This document shows positions 30,497 to 42,091 of a stretch of DNA of 64,000 nucleotides, in pieces. A program made the position numbers and the translations under genes. How positions within the stretch are numbered: position 1 is the stretch's first letter; the number at the start of each line of letters is the position of its first letter. Source of the stretch: Pseudoips prasinana (taxonomy: Eukaryota; Arthropoda; Insecta; Lepidoptera; Nolidae); the NCBI GenBank assembly GCA_951640165.1, contig OX621251.1:29412893-29476892 (forward strand), given 5' to 3'. Under the pieces are notes generated by a model. The model was not told where the DNA came from and ran no database searches. It saw nothing but the letters and a program-made list of their open reading frames with translations.

Positions 30497-32165
30497 GCTG
30501 GTGCCCGCGACTTCGTCCGCGACAATTTTGAATGATGACCAATTACTACTTACTTCTAGCTTAATCTAAAAAATATAATATTTAAAAGAAATAAGCAATA
30601 TAAATTTAAGAAAACTCACCTATAAATAACCTAGAATTTCCAAAAATCCTGAAATTTATATTTATAATTTTTAAATGAAAGACCAAATGCCAATTTTCAT
30701 GCGTTTACCTTAAATAATGTCCCATTTTTGATACAAACTTCCATCTCCTATTTGTCACCCTTAAGGGTGGAATTCTCCAAAATCCTGAAATACATATTTT
30801 TTTGTTTTAACTGAAAGGCCAAATACCAATTTTCATGCGTTTAACTTAAAACTTGTTATCATATTTTTCATACAAACTTACTTCGCCAATTTTACGCCCT
30901 TGGGGGTGGAATTTTCAAAACTCCTGATATATATATATATTTAAATTTTTAACTGCAAGGCCATATACCAACGAGTTAATATCAAAATGAAGGATTTTCA
31001 TAAAATCTTTCATTGCTTATTTTACTCCCTTAGGGGTGGTATTTTGAAAAACCCTTCTTTAGTGGATGCCTAAGTCATAAAAGGTAACTACTGTCAAAAT
31101 GTCAACACCCTAAGTAACTCCAGCCGTTTAGTATGTGCGTTGATATGTCAGTCAGTCAGTATAAACTTACATCCCCTATTTTTACGCCCTTGGGGGTGGA
31201 ATATCCAAAAATCCTGAAATAAATATTATATGTTTTTAACAGAAAGCCCAAATACTCATTTTCATGCGTTTAACTTCAAAAATATAGCATTTTTCATACA
31301 AACTTACATCTCCTATTTCATGCGTTTAACTTCAAATTATAGCATTTTTCATACAAACTTACATCTCCTATTTGATGCCCTTTGGGGTGGAATTTAAAAA
31401 AATCCTGAAATATGTAGTTTTTATTTTCAACTGTAAGACCAAATACTAATTTTCATCTGTATAACTTCAAAAATGTCGCATTTTTCAAACAAACTTACAT
31501 CCCCTATTTTACGCCCTAAAGGGCAAGAATTCCCAAATATCCTGAAATACATATTATTTTTAATTTTTAACTGAAATGCTAAATACCAATTTTCATGCGT
31601 TTAACTTCAAGTCCCAGTTTACATTGAAACTTACATCCCCTATTTTACGCCCCTGGGGGTGGAATTTTCAAAAATTCCGAATTGTATATTTATTATTTTT
31701 AACTGAAATGCCAAATACCAATTTTCATGCGTTTCACTTAAAAATTGTCACATTTTTCATACAAACTTACACCCCATATTTTACGTTCTTGGGGCTGGAA
31801 TTTCCAAAAATCCTGAAATACATATTTTTTTTTTATAACTTAAAGCCCAAATACTAATTTTCATGCTTTTAACTTAAAAAAATTCCCATTTTCATACAAA
31901 CTTACATCCCTCATTTTTCACCCTTGGGGGTAGAATTACCAAAAATCCTGTAACACGTATTTTTTTATTTTTAACAGGAAGGCCAAATACCAATTTTCAT
32001 GCCTTTAACTTCAAAAACGGCAAAGTTTCATACTAACTTTGCACCCTCGTTTTACCCCTTTAGGGGTTGAATTACGAAAAATCCTTCCTTATTCCTTGTC
32101 TACAGTAGAAAGAAAACATTTGTGCAAAATTTCAGCTTTCTAGGTCCAAGGGTTTGGGCTTGTAG
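30497..32165 (-). mobile_element. Helitron-like repeat expanded by an internal tandem array
   Basis: The left edge 'agctggtgcccgcgacttcg' plus 'tccgcg' is a common lepidopteran non-autonomous end (minus strand ...GCGGGCACCAGCTA; CTAG decayed). The right edge carries 'aaatttcagctttctaggtc' and 'caagggtttgggcttgta'. The interior is a tandem array (30630-32085). Confidence 0.55.
30630..32085. repeat. Tandem array, about 135-bp unit, about 10-11 copies
   Basis: Each unit reads roughly 'aatcctgaaatacatattt', 'ttaactgaaaggccaaatac', 'caattttcatgcgtttaact', 'tttttcatacaaacttacat', 'cccctattttacgcccttgg', 'gggtggaatttt'. Unit starts lie near 30645, 30780, 30920, 31210, 31401, 31538, 31675, 31809, 31945, so the period is 134-140 bp. 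One stretch (31040-31150) is replaced by a divergent unit, and one unit near 31300 holds a further short internal duplication. Units are visibly diverged from one another. Confidence 0.85.
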
Positions 32166-32780
32166 TAGTACAATACCCCATGCTTAAAGAGTAAGGAAAT
32201 ATCTACCAATATGGTAGGTACTGGCAAGTACATAAGCATTATATAGGGCCTCAAGTAAATGAATGCACTCCAAGATTCTCACAATAGTCAGCCATAGGAT
32301 GTAGACAAAAAAAAGAGTAATATTTATCGTTTTGGGATTTGTTAACAATTTTAAAACTTGGAAAGTGACCATAAAACCTCGGGACGGGTAATATAAAAAA
32401 AAAAATAATGAAGTAAGTATTAGAAATGTGTTGAGCACTTAGAACACGTGTTAGGGTCGAGGTTGAACAATATTTATTGGGTCCTTTCTAGGAAAAGACA
32501 ATGGTAAAGAAATCTGTTTGGACGCCGAATACGCGGGGTAGTGGGGGACGGGGAAAGAAATACCACGTTTCTAGTTATGATAGCTTTGAACTTATGTTCA
32601 GTCTTCATTTGACGCGCGGTTACAATCGGGATTGTTACTCTCTAACATATCCTAATTTTATAGCGTTAAAGTCAGTGTGTATTAGTGTTAGAGTCAGTGT
32701 TTGCTTATAAAATATTATAACTAAATTAATTAAATTCAGTGAATGCAGCCGGTTTCCTGAAATTGAAAGCTAAGTTCACT
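32166..32780. other. Unassigned DNA
   Basis: No feature recognised. Confidence 0.4.
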
Positions 32781-32945
32781 AGGCAAAACTTTGTTTACTA
32801 TTTCATATTTTATTTCCATTAAATACTAAGTTCTATATTTATATATTACTGGACAAAACGCTGTTTACTATTTCATATTTCATTTCACTAAACACTAAGT
32901 ACTAAACTCTAAGTACTAAATACTAAGTACTAAATACTAAGTACC
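32781..32945. repeat. Direct repeats and ACTAAGTACTAAAT array
   Basis: 'gtttactatttcatatttta' occurs twice about 75 bp apart, followed by four or five units of 'taagtactaaa' ending near 32945. Confidence 0.8.
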
Positions 32946-33231
32946 TATTTGTAACTTTGGCAAAAGACAGTTATTAACTTAACAATTATTTCAACTGTTA
33001 TTGCACTAAATATTACTTGTTAGAGGTTAATTTATTACTCTGGCATTGTTGTTGTTGCACAGACAAATAGCTATCCATAATAATCAAATGATTATGAATT
33101 TATTGTGTTTGAGATAGGTTCTCAGTCACACTTGGGGTTATATCCGATCATTATTTCTAATTTTCATGGCTAGAACTGACGATTAAGAATCTAGACGACT
33201 GTGAGAACCTAAGGTGAAGGTTAACTAGATC

Positions 33232-33475
33232 AATTGGTTCAAATCCAATTAAATAATTATCTAAATGGTTCACCCGTTATTTATTAATGGAGATTTTTAT
33301 ATACGCGTTGCAACGATATTCAAGATATAAGGATAATTGGTTCAAATCCAATTAAATAATTACCTAAATTGTTTATTCGTTATTTATTAATGGATGTTTT
33401 CAAGATATAGAAAAAAAACTGGTACAAATCCTGAAGATAATTGTCTAAGTGGTTCAGTTATTATTAATTAAGGAG
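33232..33475. repeat. Three imperfect tandem units (about 90-120 bp)
   Basis: 'attggttcaaatccaattaa' followed by 'ataattatctaaatggtt' and 'cgttatttattaatgga' appears at about 33232 and 33340, with a more diverged third unit at about 33418. Confidence 0.8.
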
Positions 33476-34356
33476 ATAACTATGTACACAATGACGACGA
33501 CGATATATAATGATGGTTGACTTTTACTTTTGACGACATTTACATGACCATATACACATAAGTAGAGTGTTGACAGTTAGTAAATATTTAAAATAAAGTA
33601 GAATGAATAGATATACAATTTTATGTACGAGGAGATGTGATTTTGGAATACCTATAATGGGACGCAGTCTGCGTAAGTGTGCGTAATCTTTATCTATTTC
33701 CTGATGAACTCGATACAATGAGAGCGGCTTTTACAGCACACACACACACATATAAAAGTAATGAGACATCTATCTCGGATGGTTCGGATCAAGATGATCG
33801 AACACGCCAATTGAATCAAGCTACCATTATATACTGTAGTGTCGACAGCGTGTAATCCCTGTATGTGTAGACTGTCTAAACAAGCGGGCATGCGTTAAGT
33901 CATGTGTGGGAGATATCTGTCTGCCCAACGCGGGTCACGTTCAAGTGAATAAAGGGCAAAGATCCCTTCGCAGACAGACTCTCTCATCCAACGTGGGACG
34001 TGCTAGAAGCAAGCCTACCGTTACAGCATTTTGAGCTCACGTCTGTGATCGACACATATTATAAATCTCCGAAACATACCCTATACTCAAACTATTATGG
34101 CTATAGATTACTTAGATCTAGCAACTATCCGAGTATTCTCATATTCACACAAACACACAAGCACGCATGCACGCATGCTACAACTTAAGTTGTCGAGAAT
34201 GTTAGATTTAAGCTACCGAAACATTTCTCTCAGATAACGTGAATAATTGCGAAAGCTCAAAGTAATTGCCATTAGCGTAAAATTAACAAAATCTCATATA
34301 ACTGAATTACTGAGTTAATTCACAATCACATGAGTGGGATTTTACAATCAAAAGTA

Positions 34357-34360
<4 letters not shown>
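33476..34360. other. Unassigned DNA, possibly LTR-like
   Basis: Contains a CA microsatellite (33738-33751) and 'cacgttcaagtgaataaagg' near 33928. This has the feel of a retroelement R/U5 region, but I found no second copy, primer site or coding region, so it is left unassigned. Confidence 0.25.

Positions 34361-34394
<34 letters not shown>
34361..34394. repeat. (TA)n microsatellite
   Basis: About 17 uninterrupted TA units. Confidence 0.95.
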
Positions 34395-34396
<2 letters not shown>

Positions 34397-35339
34397 TCAA
34401 CTATTTCTGACACACTCTTGATGACACATGACCTTGACAATGACTCTGAGACTATGAAATAAATAAAATAACTGATATTAATAATTCTAGGAAATCATGG
34501 TTAACTCATCATAACTCATGAGACTAATTGCATTGATAATATTTCTTTACAAATTATTACGAGCTATGTTAAGATTAAGTAGACAGTAGTTTTGCATTTT
34601 CCGCTTCATCCTACAGGACTCGTGTGAAAACCATTTTCCGGCATATACACGCGGTAGCTGAAATCCGGGTTAAGTTGTAGAAAATAGCCCATATATTATT
34701 TTATTTTCACGAATCATTACTGAAACTTGGAGCCATATACTGTGTTTAACTACAATTCCAATTAGGATGTTTATTTACAGCAATTTTCTTCTAAACAGCA
34801 TTAATTAACTTTATAGGAATCAAGGTATGAATATAGGATGTAATAGCATATTATGTTAATTTATTCTAGACGATCACGCGCCTTATAAAACTACATATAG
34901 ACGATCACGCCCAACTAAAACTCAACTAAAAATTATTAATTAAATAAAACCTCACACTAGTATATCAGCAGAGGTTAGGTAAGAGTACAGACTTTACGAC
35001 AGTCGTCCGACAGGGGGGGGGGGGTTATTACAGGCTGGGCGTTGATGAGTCAGTCAGTCAGGACTTCTCTTTTTATTTATATAGATGACAAAGGGTTAAT
35101 TTCGTTTAAATTTATATAAGATAATAGGTAACCCTATGATTAAAAGATAAAGCGTTAGGTATAATAGAGAATTCATCCACTACATATACAAGATTAACTT
35201 TGAAGATAACATGAGCTTCGTATTTTATAATATTTATATATAGTATTTTTTATTTTATAGAATTATTTGAAATGCAAAATGTAATTCAATTATATTTAAA
35301 TAGTTCCGAAGGTCTTTTCAATATGATATGATCTTTCAC
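34395..35339. other. Unassigned AT-rich DNA
   Basis: Contains 'agacgatcacgc' twice (34869, 34900) and a run of 12 G at 35013-35024. No genes seen. Confidence 0.4.
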
Positions 35340-35530
35340 ATTCAACTGTGAACATATCAGTCGGCCATTTTTCTGGAGGGATAACACCTAGATCCTCCGA
35401 AAGGTTGTTAGCAAGAGAATTCTAAATTTGATCTCTGTATCGTTCGTAGCTTGACGCAGAACGCCTAACCCTGATGGGTAGAAAGTGCTGGTTCGAAACC
35501 CGCCGGATGATTAAATTTATGATTTCTCAT
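35340..35530 (+). mobile_element. tRNA-like repeat/SINE, family S4
   Basis: 'cagtcggccatttttctgga', 'cgtagcttgacgcagaacgc', 'gtgctggttcgaaacccgcc', then 'ttatgatttctca', as at 23215. Confidence 0.5.
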
Positions 35531-35634
35531 TTTTAAGATTACATTTTGTAAGTTTATTTACAGTTAATTTAAGGGTACCAGCACTGCCCTTTACACCTGT
35601 AAACAAACATGGACCGTAAAACAAAAAGGACAGA

Positions 35635-35985
35635 GAACAGTTGGAAGCATTTGAAATGTGGTGCTGGCGTCGAATGGAGAAAGTGTCCTGGACAGAAAAG
35701 ATCACCAATGAAGAAATATTAAAAAAAGCACATGAAAAACGACAAATTTAAAAACACATAGAAACCAGAAGGGGTTATATAGGACATCTAATCTGAAACG
35801 ACCAGTTTATCACAAATATAATAGAAGGGAAGATAGAGGCAAGAACAAAGAGAGGAAGACCGAGAAGAAAGTTTACTGACCAACTTAAAGAAAAATTACA
35901 AGGGGACAGTGATCAAGAAGTAAAAGAGATGGCTCTACAACGGGATAAATGGAGAATGTTACACAGACTAATGCCAAGCTCTTAA
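35635..35985 (+). pseudogene. LINE ORF2 C-terminal fragment (RTE/L1-like)
   Basis: One frame throughout with two internal stops. Recognisable pieces are 'EQLEAFEMWCWRRMEKVSWT', 'KITNEEILKKAHEKRQI', 'FITNIIEGKIEARTKRGRPR' and 'DKWRMLHRLMPSS'. The MWCWRRM...ITNEE...RGRPR pattern is the region after the reverse-transcriptase core in RTE-like LINEs. No catalytic residues remain. It is a different family from the RTE at 10386 and from 56211. Confidence 0.75.
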
Positions 35986-36468
35986 ATTTTGGATAGATGG
36001 ATAAGGGTTCCTATAAAAGCACCTATGTAAGTGAACTACGATCGTCTTTAAACCTGTACGGCTTATTTAAAAATAGAACTACCACAGAGAAGGATTTCAC
36101 CGTCAAAGCCTTATCTGAAGTAGTTTTGTTTCACATACTTTGTGCTACAAGACAATTTTTAAAAAAATAGTTGCATTTGTTACAAACTGAACTAATATGC
36201 TTCTTGACGTGTGAAATGCTTCTATGATTTTCTATTCATCACTCTGGTCTTTCAAATACTACGGACTTTAATTCCGTTGAAAACTGATTCTTGTTCTCAT
36301 GCACCAGAGCTCAATTTTGCATGAAATGTATGTGGTTGGTTGGCCTGGTTCCTACTATAGTGATGACGAATCATCCGCAATTAGAGAGGTTTGGTTGAAA
36401 GAGCCCCATTTAGCAGCTTTTCTAAGTAGGCTTCAAAAGGTACAAAAGACCTGAAATACTGTAAATTT
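35986..36468. other. Unassigned DNA
   Basis: No feature recognised. Confidence 0.4.
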
Positions 36469-36600
36469 GTACATACGCCAGCACATCCAGCTACCCCAAT
36501 GTGTCAAATTTATTTTATAGATTTTCAACTTTATCACTTAAGCATAAGGCTAACTTTCAATTGGGGAAATTTGACAGATTGTGGTAGCTTGATGTGCTAG
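36469..36600. mobile_element. MITE family A with snap-back right end
   Basis: The left end 'gtacatacgccagcacatcc' is intact. At the right end the sequence turns back on itself after 'gatgtgctag' and never reaches the expected GTAC. Confidence 0.75.
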
Positions 36601-36617
36601 ACGCTAGCACATCAAGC
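36587..36617. repeat. Snap-back hairpin, 14-bp arms, 3-nt loop
   Basis: 'gcttgatgtgctag' - 'acg' - 'ctagcacatcaagc', exactly at the truncated MITE end. Confidence 0.9.
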
Positions 36618-36641
36618 ATACATATTATGTATATGAAATTA

Positions 36642-36832
36642 CTAGCTGTGCTCCGCGGATGCACCCATGCCAAACTTCATAAATTATAGCCATATCATAT
36701 ATATGTGTTCTTCGGATAATTAAGCTATATTATTACAAAATCTCATCATAAGCCGTTAGGTAGTTTTTGCGTGAAAGAGTAACAAACATACATCCATTCT
36801 TACAAACTTTCGCAATTATTATATTAGTAGGA
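36642..36832 (-). mobile_element. Helitron-like non-autonomous element
   Basis: The minus strand starts TCCTACTAATATAATAATTG after A and ends GAGCACAGCTAG before T. Shares 'gtgaaagagtaacaaacata' with 38770 and 2075. Confidence 0.8.
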
Positions 36833-36920
36833 TTTTTAGCTTATTATGAGATTATTTATTTATTTATTATAGACACACCAACAGTATACATACACAACAT
36901 TTAAATCTTAGCTCACTAAA

Positions 36921-37201
36921 ATAAATAAAATGAAAATAAAATAAAAAAGGTTTTTATTCACGTAGACTTTAAAAAAGCGCTTGTAAATAGTCAGAACATG
37001 TTTGTAGTAATTTAGTTGTATACATTAGATATTATTTCTAGTAACATAGATATTTAGGTACATCTTATATGAAAACATTTAAAAAAAATTATTTTATTAC
37101 AGAAATGATATTTAGCTAGCTCGTATCAAGTTATTGTCAAGAGATTATGTTTAATTATCTAGTTTAAGTCTAATATTTTTACTACATATTGTCAATGGTA
37201 C
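36921..37201 (-). mobile_element. LINE 3'-end repeat, family U
   Basis: Same order of blocks as 25925-26190; no extension beyond 'tactacatattgtcaatgg'. Confidence 0.8.
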
Positions 37202-37357
37202 TACTACTATATAATTCGGTTCTTATATGTACACCTATTAAAGGCATGCACAACACGCACTAAAGATAGACAACGTTGACATACAATACAAGTTATTTTA
37301 AATTAAAAACAAACAAAAATACTATAACTAATACAGATTAAAATGCAATAAAAACAA
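37202..37357 (-). other. Probable 3' leader of the LINE remnant
   Basis: A-rich on the plus strand and contiguous with the stop of the LINE frame; no separate feature. Confidence 0.35.
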
Positions 37358-38200
37358 TTAAAAAATGCTTATTGGCCTAAGAAAAAAAAAGAGTCCCAAT
37401 GCTAACGCTTCCAATATTTTACGCTTGTATGCATAAAATGCATCGGAAAAAATATCCAATTGGTCGATTTTTTTACTAAAACCATTGTACTCATTACACG
37501 CTCGCACCATAGGTGAATTAAGTGCGAGATTTGTTTTTGCAGGTGGGCGAGAAAAGGTTTTAGTTATTGGGTAACCTGGTGGCATACGAGGAACTGCTAT
37601 TAGGAGACAGATTACTGCAATTTATGTTGTTGTTGGCAATTTTATGCAGAATGAGCAAATCGTGCAGATTTCGGCGATCCGATAGCGATTTCATTTTAAA
37701 ATGCTTTAGCCGCTGGTTGTAATTGCACCTGTGTGTGATACCTGAAGACAGATAAGCCAAGTGTCGAGTGAACGCGCGTTGAACGCTTTCTATGCGTTGG
37801 GAATGAACAGCATAGAAAGGATTCCAAATTACACAAGCATATTCTGGATGAGTCCGTATCAGAGCATTATATAAGGTAATTCGTGTTTTTGGGTGTTTGA
37901 AACCTTTAGTGCTGCGCTTCAAAAATCCATGCATCTGACATGCTTTATTTATAATACTGTTTATATGTGAAGTGAAACAAAGCTCTCTGTCGATAGTTAC
38001 TCCAAGATCTGTATTGTTTAGGACGGTTTGTATTTTAGTCGATCCAATTTCATAACTAAAGTTTATTGATTATTTTATTTTTTTTACTGAATTTAAGGTG
38101 GTAACATTTGTCAACGTTAAGCCGCATATGGTTGAGGTTACACCACTCTTCTATCCTACGTAGATCCTCTTGGATAAGATGATTATCATGCTGCGATTTA
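37358..38200 (-). pseudogene. LINE reverse transcriptase C-terminal part (jockey/CR1-like)
   Basis: On the minus strand the order is 'EDLRRIEEWCNLNHMRLNVD' and 'KCYHLKFSKK' (about 38190-38085), 'TDLGVTIDRELCFTSHINSI' (about 38010), 'KACQMHGFLKR', 'ALIRTHPEYACVIWNPF', 'RIESVQRAFTRHL' (37560-37934) and, after a shift near 37580, 'PPAKTNLALNSPMVRACNEYN' with 'LDIFSDAFYAYKRKI'. This is the stretch just after the YADD motif through the C-terminus of jockey-superfamily LINEs. At least two frameshifts or stops separate the parts. The element is 5'-truncated and inactive. Confidence 0.8.
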
Positions 38201-38227
38201 AGAGGTCTGATTATGAACTCACTTTTT

Positions 38228-38310
38228 TATGGTTCTCTACCCGAAGGGTGTCAACAGAAATCTAGTATTAAGCGTCCCCTGTCTCTCCGTCTCCGTTCAG
38301 CGGGTTGAGT
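38228..38310 (+). mobile_element. Degenerate family G repeat
   Basis: 'tggttctctacccgaagggt' and 'ctgtctctccgtctccgttc' recall 5610-5670, strongly diverged. Confidence 0.35.
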
Positions 38311-38769
38311 CTCATCAACTGTTGTGGTGTTTTGTGATCATCTATCTATTGGTGGACCGAGATCCTAGGCCTATGCTTCACCTCGCTTCGTTTACAAACC
38401 AGTAAGGGCTCATAAAATTTTCTGAAAAAATAGAGGTCACTTTATTTTAATGCAACATTTACTTTTACAATCACAATGATCATGAAATTGGTTTAAAAAG
38501 TACTCGGGCGGCGCCTGAAGCCATAAAGATAGGGGTCAAGGTTTGTACCAGTTGTTTTTATTGGCCGCCTTAGTGCCGTCTTGGACATGATTTTAAGGCT
38601 GCTGCTTAAATTGTATAAATGGTCACAGAATAAAGAGGACGGTAGAACAACCGTCAACAGTTTTCCAAAACTCCCCAGATACAACTATGGCGTTACGTTA
38701 TTGTTAACAACACTTTTTATTTTTATTAATGTACACACAAAATATAAACAAAAGGAAATTTATATAGTA
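38311..38769. other. Unassigned DNA
   Basis: An 88-codon frame at 38581-38847 runs into the Helitron and has no recognisable features. Confidence 0.4.
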
Positions 38770-38981
38770 CTAGCTGTGCCCCGCGGTTTTACCCGCGTTA
38801 AACTTTATAAAATATGGCCTGTGTGTTATCCTAACTATAAAAATTAGCCTATGTTCTTTCTCAGGGTCTACACCATCTGTATACTAAATTTCATTCAAAT
38901 CCGTTCAGTAGTTTTGGCGTGAAAGAGTAACAGACAGACAGACAGACAGAGTTACTTTCGCATTTATAATATTAGTTAGGA
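38770..38981 (-). mobile_element. Helitron-like non-autonomous element (clean ends)
   Basis: The minus strand starts TCCTAACTAATATTATAAAT after A and ends 'cgcgggtaaaaccgcgg' + GGCACAGCTAG before T. The CGCGG/CCGCG stem sits just upstream of CTAG, as Helitrons require. Confidence 0.85.
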
Positions 38982-40218
38982 TTAGGATGAAGTAAAGGTA
39001 CAAGGTGCTGCTTATTTCCAAAGAAATCTCTTCCAGCAGACCCACGAGAAGAAAGTTGCAGAAGAAAGTTCAAAAATATTTTCATTAAGAAGCAAGGCTT
39101 TTTCATCAGCCTTGAATTGAGTTCACCATTGAATAATTGAATAATTTGATACACATAGGTTTAAGTCTGCTAGACTTATAATAATTTCATCATAATCTAG
39201 GTATATGCCTGGAATATTCCTAACCCAAAGATGTTGGTGTAGCTGGTTTGCCATGAAATTTTCATAATAAAACATCATTAAAGAAATCGGGCAGTCGGAG
39301 AACAAATTTAAGAGAAATAGACACAAATGGTCGGATCAAAAAACACTCCCACCGACAAGAACATAGCTCTTAAATGTCATAAAATAATCTATAGATCATG
39401 TAATAAATTATCTACGTTCATGACAATAAACTTATGGATTACGTCTACAGGCAGGTATCGTAATCCACTAGTAATGTATAGTGTCTTTTATTTCCCCGTA
39501 GTAGGAAGTAAGCACGAGTAATCATGGGAAACTGTCATATGTGCTGATTATAATCACTGGTTTCTGGCGTAGAATCTGTTGTAGGGCTGTCGTATTTTCT
39601 TCCATTATTTTTGTTCGAAAACTTGTATTATGTTAGTCTGGTCGAAACATACCATGGTTAGAAAATACCTACTTATAGCAAGATAACTAGGAGGGAATCA
39701 TTCTGTAACATATGTAGAATGTGAATTACTGTAACAAGAAAGACGTTTTATTCTATGGTATGGTTTAATTTTACGAAGCTTGTGGTATAAGCTTTGAGGG
39801 TATCGGTTACTTTTATAACAATGTTTTATTTTAAAAGTTGTAGATAAAACTTAAAATAGTTAACTAGACATATAGTCTTTTATATGTTTAGTTAGAAGTT
39901 TTTAAAGGAATAGAACGATCTTTGTTTGCAATTTATCTCACTATCAGTGGCACAAATTCCGAAATAAATGTTTAATTTATTTCTAACTGGGCATGATAAC
40001 AATCCTGAACCTAGAATTTAAATGGTTTTCCGTAGGGTGGTATGGAACCGGATGTGTGTGGCATGCGTTTTGTTTTATTATACGACGCGGATCGAAATAC
40101 ATACACCTTATTATAGATAAATTACATATAGACACAGAACGAATAATCGTGCTAGTCACACAAAGATTAATTGAAATATTATGCAGTTCAAACAAAAAGT
40201 GTTGTTGGGATTTTTAAA
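38982..40218. other. Unassigned DNA, about 1.2 kb
   Basis: No repeats shared with the rest of the window and no coherent coding region. Confidence 0.4.
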
Positions 40219-40257
40219 GGCAAGAAAAACACCCTCCTACAGGGTGTTTTTCTTGCC
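40219..40257. repeat. Hairpin, 17-bp perfect arms, 5-nt loop
   Basis: 'ggcaagaaaaacaccct' - 'cctac' - 'agggtgtttttcttgcc'. It could form a stable RNA stem if transcribed, but there is no promoter evidence. Confidence 0.9.
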
Positions 40258-41140
40258 CAGAGTGTACCTTGTATTTATTTATTTATCTCTCTCCTTAACA
40301 TCTATCATTACAGGTGACCTAATTCGATAGTGTTGATATTAAAATTAAATAATCCTCATTCCTCCTTAAAATCCTTATCCTTACCCTAAATACATTTAAC
40401 AGGATCTTTACGAATTCACTCAAATTACAACATGTCAAATGATGTAACAAATGACGTTTTGTTGGTGAATTCATTTAGAGAACCGGTGTGTCAATCTGTA
40501 CCGCTACCTGTAATGCTTGAATCAGCGGCGCCTTTTGAAGCAAGTTGGTACGTCTTTGCAGTATAGTCAGCAGCGGTGGCCGAACACTCTCCACAAATAT
40601 CTATAAACGAAAACCCACAATGTAGACAAACTAGGTGCATTTTAGCCTCAATCGCATGAAAAAAGCTGAACGGATTTATTTTAAATTTAGAATACGGTCA
40701 GGCAACACCCTGAATAAAGGTTAGAATAAATTGCTTAATCGCCGTTAACATTGCGGGGGATAGCTTGACTATATATGAACTGAACTTTTAAAGATAAAAT
40801 AAACAAAACGCTATCGCCTAGTATTTAGACTGTACAAATCATATGCCCAAAAGGCTAGTCGTGGAAGATCTGTGACGATCTTTGTTATAGCTTCATTAAA
40901 TACCTTATGTTGTCCTTGTTTTAATAGCGCCTCTTACTGTTGGGGACTGTATTGTTTTTATTTAATCACTAGAGATGTCTGACACTAAAAATATTAGCAT
41001 AGATTAATTATTACCAAGATTCACACTGATACTTTCAATAAAAAACCAACAACGTGTCAATAAAATCGAAATGAGTCTACGTCTTTAACGATACTAACTA
41101 AAAGTTTCATGAATAAGCATAGTTGTAGTTGCAGTAAGGA
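40258..41140. other. Unassigned DNA
   Basis: No feature recognised. Confidence 0.4.
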
Positions 41141-41541
41141 CTGCAGTTACGCTACAACTACTAAATGTAGCCTCATTACTACCATGACGCTCTCGTGTTA
41201 CAGAACAACTATTTGTGTTACCCATATTTGTAGTTATGTGTCTAAGTGTGCTTTGTGTTCATCGGTTTACGTTCTTTGACTGCACGTGTGGCGCAGCGGC
41301 TAAGACAGTCGCCTCGCCGCTTCGTTTAAGTGTAGATGTAGTAGACTTGCAGTCCTTACTGCAGTTACACTACAACTACTAAATGTAGTCGCCTCATTCC
41401 TACCATGACGCTCTCGTGTTACAGAACAACTATTTGTGTTATATTTGTAGTTATGTGTCTAGGTGTGCTTTGGTTCATCGGTTTACGTTCTTTGACTGCA
41501 CGTGTGTCGCAGCGGCTAAGACAGTCGCCTCGCCGCTTCGT
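41141..41541 (+). repeat. Direct duplication (period 218 bp) carrying SINE S1 heads
   Basis: 'ctgcagttacgctacaacta' to 'gcctcgccgcttcgt' (41141-41325) is repeated at 41359-41541 with few changes. The junction (41326-41358) holds an inverted copy of the 'cagtaaggactgca' word present before the first unit. Confidence 0.85.
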
Positions 41542-41640
41542 GTCGTGGGTTCGAGTCCCGCGCCGGACAACTATTTGTGTGACCCATAAATAGTTGTTCT
41601 GAGTCTGGATGTAATATGTGTCCGTCTTTATATGTTTGTA
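41487..41640 (+). mobile_element. tRNA-derived SINE, family S1 (best copy)
   Basis: 'gtgtcgcagcggctaagaca' (A box) and 'cgtgggttcgagtcccgcg' (B box) at tRNA spacing, then 'aactatttgtgtgacccata' and 'tgagtctggatgtaatatg'. The body resembles that of S2 ('gagtctgggtgtaatt'), so S1 and S2 probably share a common body with different tRNA heads. Confidence 0.85.
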
Positions 41641-41711
41641 GAGTATCCTGCGACACAGGTATTAAATTTCCTAATGCGGGCGTTGTCTTTAAAAAAAAAA
41701 GTTTTATATTG

Positions 41712-41750
41712 GTTATAAATTATGCAAAAAGAGGTTGCATAATTTATAAC
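41712..41750. repeat. Hairpin, 16-bp arms, 7-nt loop
   Basis: 'gttataaattatgcaa' - 'aaagagg' - 'ttgcataatttataac'. Confidence 0.9.
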
Positions 41751-41783
41751 AAATAAATAACTAAAACGTGTTATAACGTGCTA

Positions 41784-41990
41784 TATGGCCGACGGCGACG
41801 ACTATCACCACCCCATTTTAGCCCGTGGGAGTCCTAGAAGTCGTTCCTAGGGAATATCTACAAGTGAACGGGAAGCAGCGTCTTTCTGGGAACTATGACC
41901 ACTGGTCTGTCAAGCGTGGTGGATTATGGTATATCCACCCATTCTTGGAGGAGACTCCCGCTGTTCAAACTTCTACAGTTTTTGAGTAGT
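41784..41990 (+). mobile_element. RTE-tailed SINE, diverged
   Basis: 'actatcaccaccccatttta', 'gcccgtgggagtcctagaag', 'ctgtcaagcgtggtggatta' follow the order of 9375-9650. The RTE-like 3' end is degraded. Confidence 0.6.
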
Positions 41991-42091
41991 AGCCGAATCA
42001 GTAAACCAATTATTTAATTTTATTAACTTGAAAACCTGTATATATTATGGTCATCAAAAATTAAGTCTATCAAACATATCCAATTAATATT

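Noticed and set aside
30497..32165. CRISPR-like or host minisatellite gene array
   Set aside because: Units are contiguous with no unique spacers, diverged, and AT-rich, so this is a tandem array inside a mobile element.
33476..34360. LTR of a retrotransposon
   Set aside because: No second LTR, primer-binding site, polypurine tract or coding region was found nearby.
40219..40257. Rho-independent terminator or microRNA precursor
   Set aside because: A eukaryotic context makes a bacterial-type terminator meaningless. The 5-nt loop and 17-bp stem are too small for a typical pre-miRNA, and it fits the general snap-back pattern.
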